Made by a program: the position numbers and the translations under genes
Assembly: GCA_028284495.1 (NCBI GenBank)
Contig: JANQRP010000041.1
Location: forward strand, 1 to 64,000
DNA: 64,000 nucleotides
Source of the DNA: Longimicrobiales bacterium
GTDB lineage: Bacteria > Gemmatimonadota > Gemmatimonadetes > Longimicrobiales > Gaopeijiaceae
Direction of reading: 5' to 3'
The notes under the pieces: model-generated
Database searches by the model: none
Told to the model about the DNA's origin: nothing
The model's input: the letters and a program-made list of their open reading frames with translations, nothing else
Shown: one piece after another, positions 18,752 to 27,561 of the stretch
How positions within the stretch are numbered: position 1 is the first letter of the stretch
How the letters are laid out: each line of letters begins with the position of its first letter

Positions 18752-18924
18752 TGCCCCAGTCCGGAGGCGACGAGGGGCGAAGGTCCTACGAGTTCGACCC
18801 GCCGGACCCGGACCATCCGTACGACATGCGGTTCGCGACGAGCCTGTCGCGGTGGATCCTGGTCGCGTTCGTCGCCTTCGGGCTCATCGGCGGAGCGGTC
18901 CTCTGGTGGAGACTGTCGGGCTGA
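18751..18924 (+). CDS. 57-aa single-pass membrane peptide
   Basis: This short gene starts at an ATG that shares its A with the M28 stop (TGATG), with GGAGG just before it. The product has a polar, acidic N-terminus (FDPPDPDHPYDMRF) and one membrane helix near residues 35-53 (WILVAFVAFGLIGGAVLWW), then RLSG. No family is recognised. Because of the coupling it could be a small subunit or membrane anchor for the peptidase unit, but this is inference. The coding frame, ribosome site and clear helix support it being real. Confidence 0.7.
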   Translation: MPQSGGDEGRRSYEFDPPDPDHPYDMRFATSLSRWILVAFVAFGLIGGAVLWWRLSG

Positions 18925-18939
18925 AGGGTCGGGCGCGCT

Positions 18940-20460
18940 TCAGGCGTTCGCGACGCGGAGGACCTCCTCCACGGTGGTCACGCCTTCGCGGACCAGGCGG
19001 AGGCCGTCCTCGCGCAGGAGGCGCATGCCCCGCTCGCGCGCCATCGCGGTGAGTCGTCCCGAGCTCTCGCCGTCATGCACGGCGGCGCGCATCGCCTCGT
19101 CCATCACGAGCAGTTCGTAGATCCCAATCCGCCCCACGTATCCGGTGTCGCGGCAACCTTCACAGCCCGAGCCCCGCCGCGCCCCGACGAGGTCGCCCCG
19201 TCCCGCTCCCAGCAGCCGCACCTGGTCGTCCGTCGGCCGGTCCTCCCGCGCGCACGCCGGGCAGATCCTCCGGACGAGCCGCTGCGCCAGGACGGCCTCG
19301 ACCGTGCTGGCGACGAGGTAGGGCTCGACCCCGAGGTCGATCAGCCGGGTGAGCGCCGTGGGAGCATCGTTGGTGTGGAGCGTCGAGAGCACGAGGTGAC
19401 CGGTCAGCGCCGCGTGTGTCGCGATGTCGGCCGTCTCGCGGTCCCGGATCTCTCCCACGAGCATGACGTCCGGATCCTGCCGGAGCATCGCCCGAAGCGC
19501 TGACGCGAAGGTCAGCCCGACCTTCTCGCGAACCGGTACCTGGGGCACACCATCGAGCTCGTACTCCACCGGATCCTCGACCGTGATGATCTTCTCCCTC
19601 CCGGTGCGCACGAACTCGACCGCCGCATAGAGGGTGGTCGTCTTCCCGGAGCCGGTCGGCCCGGTCGCGAGCACGATGCCGTGCGGCTTCGACACGACCT
19701 GCTCGAACGCCTGGCGCGTGTCCGCGGCCATCCCGAGTTCGCCGAGATCGATGCGCGCCCGGTCCTTGTCGAGCAGGCGGAGCACCACGCTCTCGCCGTG
19801 CAGCGTGGGAAGCGTCGAGACGCGCACGTCCACCCGTCGATTGCGAAGCTCGAGGCGGATGCGTCCGTCCTGCGGGACCCGCCGCTCGGCGATGTCCAGG
19901 TCCGCCATGATCTTCAGACGGCTCACGACGGCGGCGCCGAGGTGCCGCGGCGGCGAGGCGCCGTCCTGCAGAACCCCGTCGATTCGATTCCGCACCCGGA
20001 GGCCCCCGTCGTGCCCCTCGAGGTGGACGTCCGAGGCGCGCGCCTCCAGCGCCTCGAGCAGGATGAGGTTCACGAGCTTCACCACGGGCGCCTCGTTCGC
20101 GAGGCTGACCAGATCGTCGAGAGCAGCCCCTTCGGACACCGCGGACGTCAGGACCTCCTCCTGCAGCCCCGCGATGACGCCCTCGGTGGTCAGCCCGTCC
20201 GCCGAATACAGCCGCTGGATCGCGTCCCGGACGTCGGACTCCTCCGCCCGGACGAGACCCACGTCGCCGCCCGCCATGAGCCGGATGTCGTCGAGCACCT
20301 GCGGGTCGGGGGCGTCGCGCCACGTCGCGACCCACGCGGATCCCTCGAACCTCACCGGGAGCACCCCCGCGTATTCGAGGAACTCGGCCGTCACCTCGCC
20401 TGCGAAGGGCTCTCCGTCCCGCAGCAGCGCGGAGACGTCGGGGGGTGCGTGCGAGCTCAC
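18940..20460 (-). CDS. gspE: type II secretion ATPase GspE
   Basis: GspE is the cytoplasmic hexameric ATPase that powers pseudopilus assembly. The 506-residue protein has an N-terminal GspE/PilB domain, the P-loop GPTGSGKTT at 267-275, the Walker B/Asp-box region with MLVGEIRDRETADIATHAA, a His-box (LSTLHTNDA) and the C-terminal zinc module with paired cysteines at 400/403 and 433/436. It is the last gene of the gsp operon. The GTG start overlaps the gspD stop (GTGA). PilB of type IV pili is close in sequence, but the adjoining gspG-D genes decide for type II secretion. Confidence 0.95.
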   Translation of the reverse strand: MSSHAPPDVSALLRDGEPFAGEVTAEFLEYAGVLPVRFEGSAWVATWRDAPDPQVLDDIRLMAGGDVGLVRAEESDVRDAIQRLYSADGLTTEGVIAGLQEEVLTSAVSEGAALDDLVSLANEAPVVKLVNLILLEALEARASDVHLEGHDGGLRVRNRIDGVLQDGASPPRHLGAAVVSRLKIMADLDIAERRVPQDGRIRLELRNRRVDVRVSTLPTLHGESVVLRLLDKDRARIDLGELGMAADTRQAFEQVVSKPHGIVLATGPTGSGKTTTLYAAVEFVRTGREKIITVEDPVEYELDGVPQVPVREKVGLTFASALRAMLRQDPDVMLVGEIRDRETADIATHAALTGHLVLSTLHTNDAPTALTRLIDLGVEPYLVASTVEAVLAQRLVRRICPACAREDRPTDDQVRLLGAGRGDLVGARRGSGCEGCRDTGYVGRIGIYELLVMDEAMRAAVHDGESSGRLTAMARERGMRLLREDGLRLVREGVTTVEEVLRVANA

Positions 20461-22112
20461 CGGCTCGGCGTCGGCGTCCGGACGAGGAGGGCGGCCGACG
20501 GGAGCACGTCCACACCCGGCGCGCCCGCTACGAGCGTATCCACCACCATCGTGTCGACCGACACGGTGTCGACCGACATCGTGTCCGGCACCGCGATCGT
20601 GTCGACCCGGTTGAGCGGCACCAGGGAGTCCGGAAGCGTGACGGTCGGGAGGAGCGACTCGAGCGGCTCCATCCCTTCGGTCAGCTCCCGGTTCGCGTCC
20701 AGCACCTCACGGAGGCGGTCGGCGTCCTCGTCGGACGCGATCACGTACGGCGTGACGAACAGGAAGAGCTCGCTGTTCGCGACCCGCTCCGAGGTGCGGC
20801 CGAAGAGGTATCCGAGGACGGGAATGTCCTTGAGGATCGGGATGCCCGAGCGCGACTCCTCGAGCTGCCGATCGACGAGGCCTCCGATGGCCACCGTCTG
20901 CCCCGAGCGGGCGAGCAGCTGGGTGAAGACGGAACGCGTGCTGATGATCGGCGCACCGAACTCCCGCTCGGACGTCGCGCTGTTGACCTCCTGCGTGAGC
21001 AGCAGGTTCACGTACCCGTCTTCGTTGATCGTCGGAAGGATGGTGAGCACGGTTCCGACGTTCCGGTACTGGATGATCTCGTTCTGGACCGCCTGATCGT
21101 TGGGTGTGGTGAGCGTCGCCTGAACGAACGGCCGCTGGTCGCCGACCACGATCTGCGCTTCCTGATTGTTCTGCGCCATCACCACGGGGCGAGACAGGAT
21201 CCGTACGTTCCCGTTCGCCGCGAGGGCCGAGAGCGTGGCGTCGATGTCGACATCGTCGCGAGAGAGCCCCAGCTGTACCGCGAAATCCCCCGCGCCGGGA
21301 GCATCGGGCAGCGTCGCCGTCCCGTCGTTCGCGGTGATCCCGAATGATGTCCCGACGTCCAGTTCCTCCGTCCGGCGCACCTCGGCGATCACCACCTCGA
21401 TCGCGACCTGCAGCGGACGTAGATCCAGCGACTGGATCGCCTGCTGGATGAGGCCCCAGTCGTTCTCCGTGGCGCGTACCATGAGCGTGTTGGTGGTGAC
21501 CTCGGGCACGATCACCACGGCGCCCTCCAGGTCGGCGCCGCTCGTGATGGTGATGTTCGCGGGGACCTGCTGCTGGCCGCCTCCGAACAACGACTGCTGG
21601 GCCTGCCCCTGCAGCTGCCCGAGCTGCTGCGAGAGCGTCCCCCCGCCCGTGGTGGTCACGTTCGGGATCGGCGTGGACGGCCCGCCGAACAGCGACTGGA
21701 GGGTGACGGCGATGATCGCCGCGCGCGCATGATCGAGTCGGTAGACGTAGAGGTTCCGCGCCGGCTGGAGGTCGTCCTCGTCGAGCGGGCCCTGAAGCCG
21801 GAGGAATCCGTCCGACTCGGTCGCGGTCACGCCCTGCGCCGCCGCGAGCGAGATGAGGAGCGGCCGCACGTCCTCGAGGGCGACCGGTTCGGCGGTGCGC
21901 AACGTGACCGTCACGTCCGGGAGGTTGGCCGTGACGAGGTTGATGCCGGCGGCGTCCGCCAGAGCGGTCACCGCCGCCTGGAGCCCGACCCCCTGGAGGT
22001 TGAGCTGGACGCCGTCCTCGGTGGTCTGGACCTGCGCCTCGGCGGACGGCGGAAGGACGGCCGCGAGGGCGAACGCCAGGGCGGTGGCGATGCCGCCGCG
22101 GGTGCGTCGCAT
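20457..22112 (-). CDS. gspD: type II secretion outer-membrane secretin GspD
   Basis: GspD forms the multimeric outer-membrane gate. The 551-residue precursor has a signal peptide (to about PPSAEAQ), N0/N1-type domains (LNLQGVGLQAAVTALADAAG; ARNLYVYRLDHARAA with a Gly/Gln-rich linker), a further N-domain (TNTLMVRATENDWGLIQQAI) and the secretin core with VRILSRPVVMAQNNQEAQI, VGTVLTILPTI and SGIPILKDIPVLGYLFG. The tail after the core is unusual: a short Val-Asp-Thr repeat. The ATG shares its A with the TGA of the gspC-like gene (TGATG). No pilotin gene is seen. Confidence 0.95.
   Translation of the reverse strand: MRRTRGGIATALAFALAAVLPPSAEAQVQTTEDGVQLNLQGVGLQAAVTALADAAGINLVTANLPDVTVTLRTAEPVALEDVRPLLISLAAAQGVTATESDGFLRLQGPLDEDDLQPARNLYVYRLDHARAAIIAVTLQSLFGGPSTPIPNVTTTGGGTLSQQLGQLQGQAQQSLFGGGQQQVPANITITSGADLEGAVVIVPEVTTNTLMVRATENDWGLIQQAIQSLDLRPLQVAIEVVIAEVRRTEELDVGTSFGITANDGTATLPDAPGAGDFAVQLGLSRDDVDIDATLSALAANGNVRILSRPVVMAQNNQEAQIVVGDQRPFVQATLTTPNDQAVQNEIIQYRNVGTVLTILPTINEDGYVNLLLTQEVNSATSEREFGAPIISTRSVFTQLLARSGQTVAIGGLVDRQLEESRSGIPILKDIPVLGYLFGRTSERVANSELFLFVTPYVIASDEDADRLREVLDANRELTEGMEPLESLLPTVTLPDSLVPLNRVDTIAVPDTMSVDTVSVDTMVVDTLVAGAPGVDVLPSAALLVRTPTPSR
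20551..20610 (-). repeat. short tandem repeat coding the GspD tail
   Basis: Two 15-base copies at 20551-20565 and 20566-20580 differ at one base, followed by degenerate copies to about 20610. On the coding strand they give a Val-Asp-Thr-containing tail (about six VDT-like units). Confidence 0.55.
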
Positions 22113-23047
22113 CAGCGCCCGGCCGGCGATACGGACGAGGGACGGAGGAACTCGATCTCGTTGGCCGGGAAGACGACCGGCGGCGGCCCGTCGCCGCCCC
22201 CGACCCAGGTGGCGCCGTCGATCCGCCAGACCGCGTCGCCCGCCCCGGACACGATCGTGGCACCCCACCGCGGGCCGTCCCGGGACGCCAGCTCCTGCGC
22301 CTCGTTCCCATTCCCGCCCGTCCGCCGGCGAATGGCGTCGATGACCTGCTGCCGGGCCCGCTGGAGCTCACGCTCCCGTAGCGCCTGCTCGCGTCGCTCC
22401 GCGCGCTCCTCGTCGTTGCTACGCCCACGCCGTCGATCGTCGTCGTCGCCTCGGTCGGCGTACGGCTGATCGACCATGAAGTTGAGCTGCCCGGCGGGGC
22501 CGTCGAGCACAGCGACCTCCGCGGCCAGGTCGGTCAGCTGGTAGCCGGCCACCCGCTCACCCACGCGGTACAGCCTCGGCTCCTCGCCTTCGCGCTGGAT
22601 CAGCGCCGCCCCGCCGCGGTCGCCACCCGGCACGACGATCCCGACGACACGGAAGTCGGGGATCTCCGGCGGATCCTCCTCCTCGATCTCGGGCGGCTGC
22701 CACGAGCGGCGCTCCCACGGCAGCTGGTAGCCGGGACCCTGCGTCCGATCCGGCCGGAAGGGGTCGACGGCGACGGCCCGGCCCATCCACACCTCGACCG
22801 GCGCGTCGGGCGCGGAGACGACGGCGGGCGCCGACATCGCGCTCGACGACGCGCTCGCACCGTCGGACAGAAGGTCCCGCCCGGCATCCGTTCGAGCGGA
22901 GGGCGTTCCGAGCCGCTCGACCTCGAGCGCGAGCGAGCCCGCGGCCTCGACGGGGTCCGCGTCGACCACGGTCCAGCCCGCCGCGGCAACCGCCAGCGCC
23001 CCCACCGCGAGCGCCGCGAATCCGGCCTGTGCCATCCCGATCCTCAT
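22112..23047 (-). CDS. GspC/PilP-like inner-membrane subunit
   Basis: The 311-residue product has one N-terminal membrane anchor (AGFAALAVGALAVAAAGWTVV), a low-complexity periplasmic spacer, then an HR/PilP-like beta domain (FRVVGIVVPGG, GAALIQREGEEPRLYRVGERV, LTDLAAEVAVLDGP). This is the arrangement of GspC, which links the inner-membrane platform to the secretin. After it comes a highly charged Asp/Arg/Glu stretch (about residues 200-240) that may form a coiled coil. The assignment rests on domain shape and on its position between gspM and gspD, since GspC proteins diverge strongly. GGAGGAGG precedes the ATG, which overlaps the gspM stop. Confidence 0.75.
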   Translation of the reverse strand: MRIGMAQAGFAALAVGALAVAAAGWTVVDADPVEAAGSLALEVERLGTPSARTDAGRDLLSDGASASSSAMSAPAVVSAPDAPVEVWMGRAVAVDPFRPDRTQGPGYQLPWERRSWQPPEIEEEDPPEIPDFRVVGIVVPGGDRGGAALIQREGEEPRLYRVGERVAGYQLTDLAAEVAVLDGPAGQLNFMVDQPYADRGDDDDRRRGRSNDEERAERREQALRERELQRARQQVIDAIRRRTGGNGNEAQELASRDGPRWGATIVSGAGDAVWRIDGATWVGGGDGPPPVVFPANEIEFLRPSSVSPAGR

Positions 23048-23679
23048 CCGTCCTCCTCCGTGTCCGAAACACCTGCGCCCTCGGGCAGACGGGCGTACCC
23101 CTCGACTACCATACCGAACTCCACCACTCCCGAGATCCCTTCCCCGTCGTCCCCGTCGTCGTCGTCGATGACCGGGTCCACCGTGACGCCCGCCACGCGG
23201 AGCAGCAGCGGGTGCGTCTCGACGGTGCGCAGGAACGTGAGGAAGCCGCGGAAGTCCCCTTCACCGGACACCGCGAGGCGGAATGCCGTTGTCCCGGGCG
23301 GCGGCTCGGTTTCGGCCCGGAACGACACCGTCCGCAGCTCCAGCAGCAGGACGCGGCTGTCGAGCGCCGCGTCCTCCAGCGCCTCCGCCACCGCCGTCTC
23401 CGCCAGCGGCTGGTTGGACGCCGACACCAGGCGGCGGCCCGCGGACCCCGCCTCGCCGGTCGCCGCCGCCAGCGACGCTCGAAGCTGCACCCGCGACTCG
23501 AGGAGCGCCCGCTCGCGCTGAAGCAGGTCCTGCTCCACGGCGATCCGGTCCTGCAGATCCGCGACCGACGCCCGCCACGGCCGGACGCCGAGCATCCAGA
23601 CCAGCCCGGGCACGAGTAGCAGCGCACCGAGGATCAGCGCGCGCCGGTCGCGGTCGGCCATCGCGGCGAGCCGACTCAC
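23044..23679 (-). CDS. GspM/PilO-like secretion platform protein
   Basis: This 211-residue protein has a membrane helix near residues 15-32 (LILGALLLVPGLVWMLGV), a periplasmic coiled coil (LQDRIAVEQDLLQRERALLES) and a ferredoxin-like end (FRLAVSGEGDFRGFLTFLRTVE). That is the plan of GspM and PilO, which pair with GspL/PilN in the inner-membrane platform. The GTG at 23679, not the ATG 18 bases later, is chosen because it forms a GTGA overlap with the gspL stop and has GAGGGG upstream. The C-terminus is very acidic. Confidence 0.8.
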   Translation of the reverse strand: MSRLAAMADRDRRALILGALLLVPGLVWMLGVRPWRASVADLQDRIAVEQDLLQRERALLESRVQLRASLAAATGEAGSAGRRLVSASNQPLAETAVAEALEDAALDSRVLLLELRTVSFRAETEPPPGTTAFRLAVSGEGDFRGFLTFLRTVETHPLLLRVAGVTVDPVIDDDDGDDGEGISGVVEFGMVVEGYARLPEGAGVSDTEEDG

Positions 23680-24980
23680 CGCCCCTCTCCGTCGAGTTCG
23701 AGGATCCGGACCCGGGCTCCGAGCCGGAACCGTTCCACGACCGTCTCCCCGTCCTCGAGCTCCCGTTCGACGAGTCCCTCGAGGCGGACGCCCCGCAGAC
23801 TCCTCGCGGCACGAAGCGCGTCGATCGCCGCGCCCGCGCGCTCCCCCGCCGCCTCGAACTCGAGCACGCCCTCGCTGCCCGAGAGCGACGTGAGGTACGT
23901 CTCGCGGGGGAGCAGCAGCGCGAGCTCCGAGAGCGCGGTCGTCCAGTCGTACGACCGTCCGGATACCTCGCGAACGGCGCGCACATCCTCGTTGAGCGCG
24001 GTCAGCGAGTCCCGCATCGCGAGCAGCGGAGCGACCTCGTCCGCGATGTCGGCCCGCTCGGCTCGCACCCGGTCCAGATCGCTCCGCAGACCGGCCCAGT
24101 GCACCCCGATGGCCACGACCACGAGGGCGGCCGCGGCCACCATGAAGCGCGCGCCGCGTCGGCGGTCCCGCTCGGCGCGCGCGACCCGCAGACGATCGGG
24201 AACGAGACGGAGCGACGGGTCGGCTGCGGCCCGTGCGGCGAGTGCCGATGCCGAGCTGCCTGCCGTCGGGACGCGGACGGCGACGCCGGCCGCCGTCAGC
24301 ACGTCCCGCGCCCGCTCCAGGTCGGCCCCGTCTCCGAGCAGCGTGACACCGGAAGAACCGATCAGGCGCCGCCACGTGCCCGACTCGTCGAGCGGGGCTC
24401 GCCGGAGCTCGGTCGGCACGCCCCGCTCCACCTCCAGCGCCTGGAACTGCCCGCCGCGCGCGACGCCGATCGGGCCCTCCCCCTCCGGAAGCGCGGACGC
24501 GATCGCGTGCCACCCCGTGGTGATGCCGTCCACGCGGAATCCGGACGCTTCCGCGGCGTCCACCAGACCTTCGAGGAGGTGGGCGGGAGCGGCGACCGCC
24601 CGGACCTCCCCGGCCCCGCCGACCCGCGGCGAGGCGGCCACGACCCGCCGGTACACGCCACCCGGGAAGTAGCGAGCGGCATCGCGGCGAAGCACCGCCT
24701 CGACCTCGTCGTCGGACAGCGGCGGCAGCTCGATCCGACGGAAGTGGACGAGCGGGGCCAGCAGCGCGACGCTGATCCGCGCGCCTTCGCCCTCCGCGAG
24801 CACCCCGGCCTCCTCGAGCCGGGCGCGGAGCGCACCGAAGGCGGCGTCGAGATCGTCCCGGGACGCCGTCCCGCGCCGCGTGCCCGGCAGCGCGATCCGA
24901 TCCGTCGGCTGGACCCGGTCGAGCGGGCAGGCGACGAGTTCCCGATCGTCCAGCGCGACCCCCAAACGTGCCGCGCTCAT
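23676..24980 (-). CDS. GspL-like protein with PilM-PilN layout
   Basis: The 434-residue protein begins with an actin-like cytoplasmic domain (about 1-250: LGVALDDREL, FRRIELPPLSDDEVEAVLRR), has one membrane helix (FMVAAAALVVVAIGVHWAG, about 280-298), then a coiled coil and a ferredoxin-like periplasmic domain ending EGLVERELEDGETVVERFRL. GspL recruits the ATPase to the membrane; type IV pili split the same parts between PilM and PilN. Here they form one chain, as in type II systems. It overlaps the gspK stop by ATGA and the gspM start by GTGA. Confidence 0.82.
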   Translation of the reverse strand: MSAARLGVALDDRELVACPLDRVQPTDRIALPGTRRGTASRDDLDAAFGALRARLEEAGVLAEGEGARISVALLAPLVHFRRIELPPLSDDEVEAVLRRDAARYFPGGVYRRVVAASPRVGGAGEVRAVAAPAHLLEGLVDAAEASGFRVDGITTGWHAIASALPEGEGPIGVARGGQFQALEVERGVPTELRRAPLDESGTWRRLIGSSGVTLLGDGADLERARDVLTAAGVAVRVPTAGSSASALAARAAADPSLRLVPDRLRVARAERDRRRGARFMVAAAALVVVAIGVHWAGLRSDLDRVRAERADIADEVAPLLAMRDSLTALNEDVRAVREVSGRSYDWTTALSELALLLPRETYLTSLSGSEGVLEFEAAGERAGAAIDALRAARSLRGVRLEGLVERELEDGETVVERFRLGARVRILELDGEGR

Positions 24981-25990
24981 CCCGTCGCGCTCCAGATGAT
25001 CCGTGGCTCACCCGACGGATTCCGTGACACGACGAGCTGAAGCCTGAGCTGCACCGGACTCCCCTCGACCCCGCCCTCGATCAGGAGTTCGAGCTCGGTA
25101 GTGAGGAAGTCGGTGCGATTCCGAAACTCGCGCGCGCGCCGCTCCAGCCTGCGCTCGGCGGTGCGTGACACGACGTTCTCGATGTCGTCCTCGTCGGTGG
25201 GATAGTACCCGGACTCCCGGAGCTGGATCACCGCCAGCGCCGCCTCGCGGGTCATGCCGGGCGCCGACACCAGCACCTCGTAGGGGGCGGAATTCACGTT
25301 GATGTCGCCCGTTCCGACGAGCGTCAGGTGTGGCCGGGCGAGCTCGAGAATCTCCGGCGTCACTCCCATCACGTAGCCGAGCTCGTCGATCGTCGCGAAG
25401 CCCCGATTCGGGGGGAGCACCGGACGCCCGTCGTCGAGGTACTCGTCGATCTCACCGCCGTTGACCCGGGGGATGTCGTCCTCGTCGCGCCAGTCGAGAA
25501 TCGCCTGGGTGATCTCGTCGGCCAGTGCGAAGTCCAGTTCGAGTCCGAGCGAGAAGAACTGGCCCAGCATCTCCTCCGTGGCCTCGTTGAGGTTCAGCGC
25601 GCTACCGACGTCGCGCACGGCGAACCGGATGCGGGTGTCGCCGATCCGAAGCTCCGGCGGCAGGAGCGCGCTCGGATTCCACCACGCGTCGTTCAGGGGG
25701 CCGATGCCGAGGTCGGTGGCGCGGGTGGCCTGGATCCACGCACCACCGACGGATGGGTCAGCGTCCATGCGGACCTGCTGCTCCATGCCGAGGCTGACCG
25801 CCGTCAGGCGGGAGCGGGCCCACTCGCCGGCCGCCCGGACCGCGACCCGCGCCCGCGTCTCGTCCACGAGGTTCGCCGCCGCCCTGCGACGCGTCTGCGA
25901 CTCGAGCGCCGCCTGGAGCCCCACCGCCGACAGCGCCACGAGAATCCACAGCGCCGCGATCAGGACGAACCCGCCGCGGGACGCGCTCAT
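24977..25990 (-). CDS. gspK: minor pseudopilin GspK
   Basis: GspK caps the tip of the pseudopilus. The 337-residue product starts with a prepilin leader (SRG|GFVLIAALWILVALSAVGLQ), then a large alpha domain that contains LNLNEATEEMLGQFF and ILDWRDEDDIPRVNG (the calcium/acidic region of GspK). A helix-hairpin-helix part, GDINVNSAPYEVLVSAPG, follows. The residue at +5 of the mature protein lacks the usual Glu, which is typical for GspK. ATG at 25990 overlaps the gspJ stop. Confidence 0.9.
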   Translation of the reverse strand: MSASRGGFVLIAALWILVALSAVGLQAALESQTRRRAAANLVDETRARVAVRAAGEWARSRLTAVSLGMEQQVRMDADPSVGGAWIQATRATDLGIGPLNDAWWNPSALLPPELRIGDTRIRFAVRDVGSALNLNEATEEMLGQFFSLGLELDFALADEITQAILDWRDEDDIPRVNGGEIDEYLDDGRPVLPPNRGFATIDELGYVMGVTPEILELARPHLTLVGTGDINVNSAPYEVLVSAPGMTREAALAVIQLRESGYYPTDEDDIENVVSRTAERRLERRAREFRNRTDFLTTELELLIEGGVEGSPVQLRLQLVVSRNPSGEPRIIWSATG

Positions 25991-26607
25991 CGGACCGCCT
26001 CGATCGCCACCCGGATCGGGAGCGCGAGCAGCGGGGGAAGCTCCTCGCCCGCGAACGGGACCAGTCGGATCTCCACCGCGTCGGGCATGCCCCCGGGGGG
26101 GAAGCCGTCCTGCCAGACGTGCGGGGGCGTGCGGTCGACGAGGTAGCGGATCTCGAGGAACTCCACGCGCGGTTCCAGCTGGACCAGGGTCGGCGGCGTG
26201 AACGCATCCTCCTGAACCGCCGCCACCAGACCGCGGACCGACGTCGAGTCGGACAGGTCCACGTAGAGCCGCACGAACCCGACGCCGCTCACGGGCGTCC
26301 TCGCCGTGGTGGGCACGAAGATCTCGTCGCTGCGCAGGAGCGTCCCGGTGCCTTCCAGGCCCTGGAAGGCGAAGTCCTGGGAGCTGCGGGCCGGGGCTTC
26401 GAAGCGGGCGCCCTCGATGACCGACACGATCGTGGCCCGGACGGTGGCGGCGGAGAGGACCTCGGCCACCGCTCCGTCCGCGGCCTCCGACCGGTCCTGC
26501 ACCAGGCCAAGCGCCCCGATGCCCGCCGACAGGATCAGTCCGGCGACCGCCGTTCCGACCACGAGCTCCATCAGCGTGAAGCCTCCCACCCTCGCCGGCC
26601 GCGTCAC
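25987..26607 (-). CDS. gspJ: minor pseudopilin GspJ
   Basis: This 206-residue prepilin starts MTRPARVGGFTLMELVVG, with the prepilin peptidase site between Gly and Phe and Glu at +5. The body matches GspJ in length and in its late EFLEIRYLVDR strand. GspJ forms the tip complex with GspI and GspK. GTG at 26607 overlaps the gspI stop (GTGA). The prepilin peptidase needed to process it is not encoded in the window. Confidence 0.88.
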   Translation of the reverse strand: MTRPARVGGFTLMELVVGTAVAGLILSAGIGALGLVQDRSEAADGAVAEVLSAATVRATIVSVIEGARFEAPARSSQDFAFQGLEGTGTLLRSDEIFVPTTARTPVSGVGFVRLYVDLSDSTSVRGLVAAVQEDAFTPPTLVQLEPRVEFLEIRYLVDRTPPHVWQDGFPPGGMPDAVEIRLVPFAGEELPPLLALPIRVAIEAVR

Positions 26608-27017
26608 TCGTCCCCCCCATTCGTCCCGATGATCGGGCGGGCCCTGTGGATCGACGTCTCGATCGGAAACTCGGTCCCGGGTCCCCGGATGACGACGTCG
26701 ACGCGGAAGAGGTCGTAGATCTCCTCCCGGACCGTCGTCTCCCAGCTCCATTCCCGGAACGGTGCCGGGAAGGCACCCGCGCGAAGCGAGTCCGGGGGAG
26801 CCCGAAGCCCTTCGTAGTCCAGCAGCCGGAAGGCCGTCAGCCGGTCCTCGGCGAGCGCCTGAGCCGTGACCCGGGCGGTCGCGTCGCCCGCGGTCCGCAG
26901 CTGCCCTCCTGCCGCGGCGAGCAGCGACACGATCACGATCGACAGGATCGCGAGAGCGATCACGGCCTCGAGCAGCACGAAGCCCGCCCGGCCGCGCCGT
27001 TCAGCGGACCACGACAT
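26604..27017 (-). CDS. gspI: minor pseudopilin GspI
   Basis: The 137-residue protein has a prepilin leader, GRA|GFVLLEAVIALAILSIVIV, with Glu at +5, and the short GspI body (AEDRLTAFRLLDYEG, EEIYDLFRVDVVIRG). GspI nucleates the pseudopilus tip with GspJ and GspK. The ATG at 27017 lies inside the 3' end of gspH, a 17-base overlap that is longer than the others in the operon; the start is moderately certain. Confidence 0.85.
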   Translation of the reverse strand: MSWSAERRGRAGFVLLEAVIALAILSIVIVSLLAAAGGQLRTAGDATARVTAQALAEDRLTAFRLLDYEGLRAPPDSLRAGAFPAPFREWSWETTVREEIYDLFRVDVVIRGPGTEFPIETSIHRARPIIGTNGGDE

Positions 27018-27561
27018 CGCCCGTCCCGAGGTCGAGGGTGAGAGTCCGGCGGCCGTCGACGCCGTCGAGCACGAGACTGTCGGCGAAGGCCTGCCCACCG
27101 GGTGAGAAGCTGAAGCGTGCGCGGGCCCGCGGGACGCCGAGCCGGACCGACTCCGGGAGCGGGATGCGCATCGCGCCGGGCGGCGTCGGGTCGAAGCGGG
27201 AGCGGCGCGTGATCAGCGAGCCGATACCCGGACTCCCGCCACCGAGCCGCGACGTCCCGGCCGCCCCGAAGCCGGCGCCTCCCGGGCGCGGCTCGACCTC
27301 CAGCCACACCGATGCGGTGATCGAGTCGACCACGACGGCCACCGTGCGCCCGGAGGCGATCGCGGAGTCGCGGGCAATCCGGAAGAGATCGTCCATGACG
27401 GACGCGGCGATCGTGACGTCGTCGCGAACGGCCAGCGCCTGCCATGCCGGCACGGCGATCACGGTGCCGATGGCGAGGATGATCATCACGACGACCATCT
27501 CCATCAGCGTGAAGCCGCCCCGCCGGGTCCGGCGCGTCGCGCGCCCGCGTCGCCGGCTCAC
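27001..27561 (-). CDS. gspH: minor pseudopilin GspH
   Basis: The 186-residue prepilin begins MSRRRGRATRRTRRGGFTLM, with a very basic leader, the Gly-Phe cleavage site and Glu at +5 (FTLMEMVVVMIILAIGTVIA). The C-terminal GspH/FimT-like half includes ARFSFSPGGQAFADSLVL and ends RTLTLDLGTGDVVVR, the typical GspH ending. GspH joins the pseudopilus shaft to the tip. The GTG start overlaps the gspF stop (GTGA). Confidence 0.9.
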   Translation of the reverse strand: MSRRRGRATRRTRRGGFTLMEMVVVMIILAIGTVIAVPAWQALAVRDDVTIAASVMDDLFRIARDSAIASGRTVAVVVDSITASVWLEVEPRPGGAGFGAAGTSRLGGGSPGIGSLITRRSRFDPTPPGAMRIPLPESVRLGVPRARARFSFSPGGQAFADSLVLDGVDGRRTLTLDLGTGDVVVR

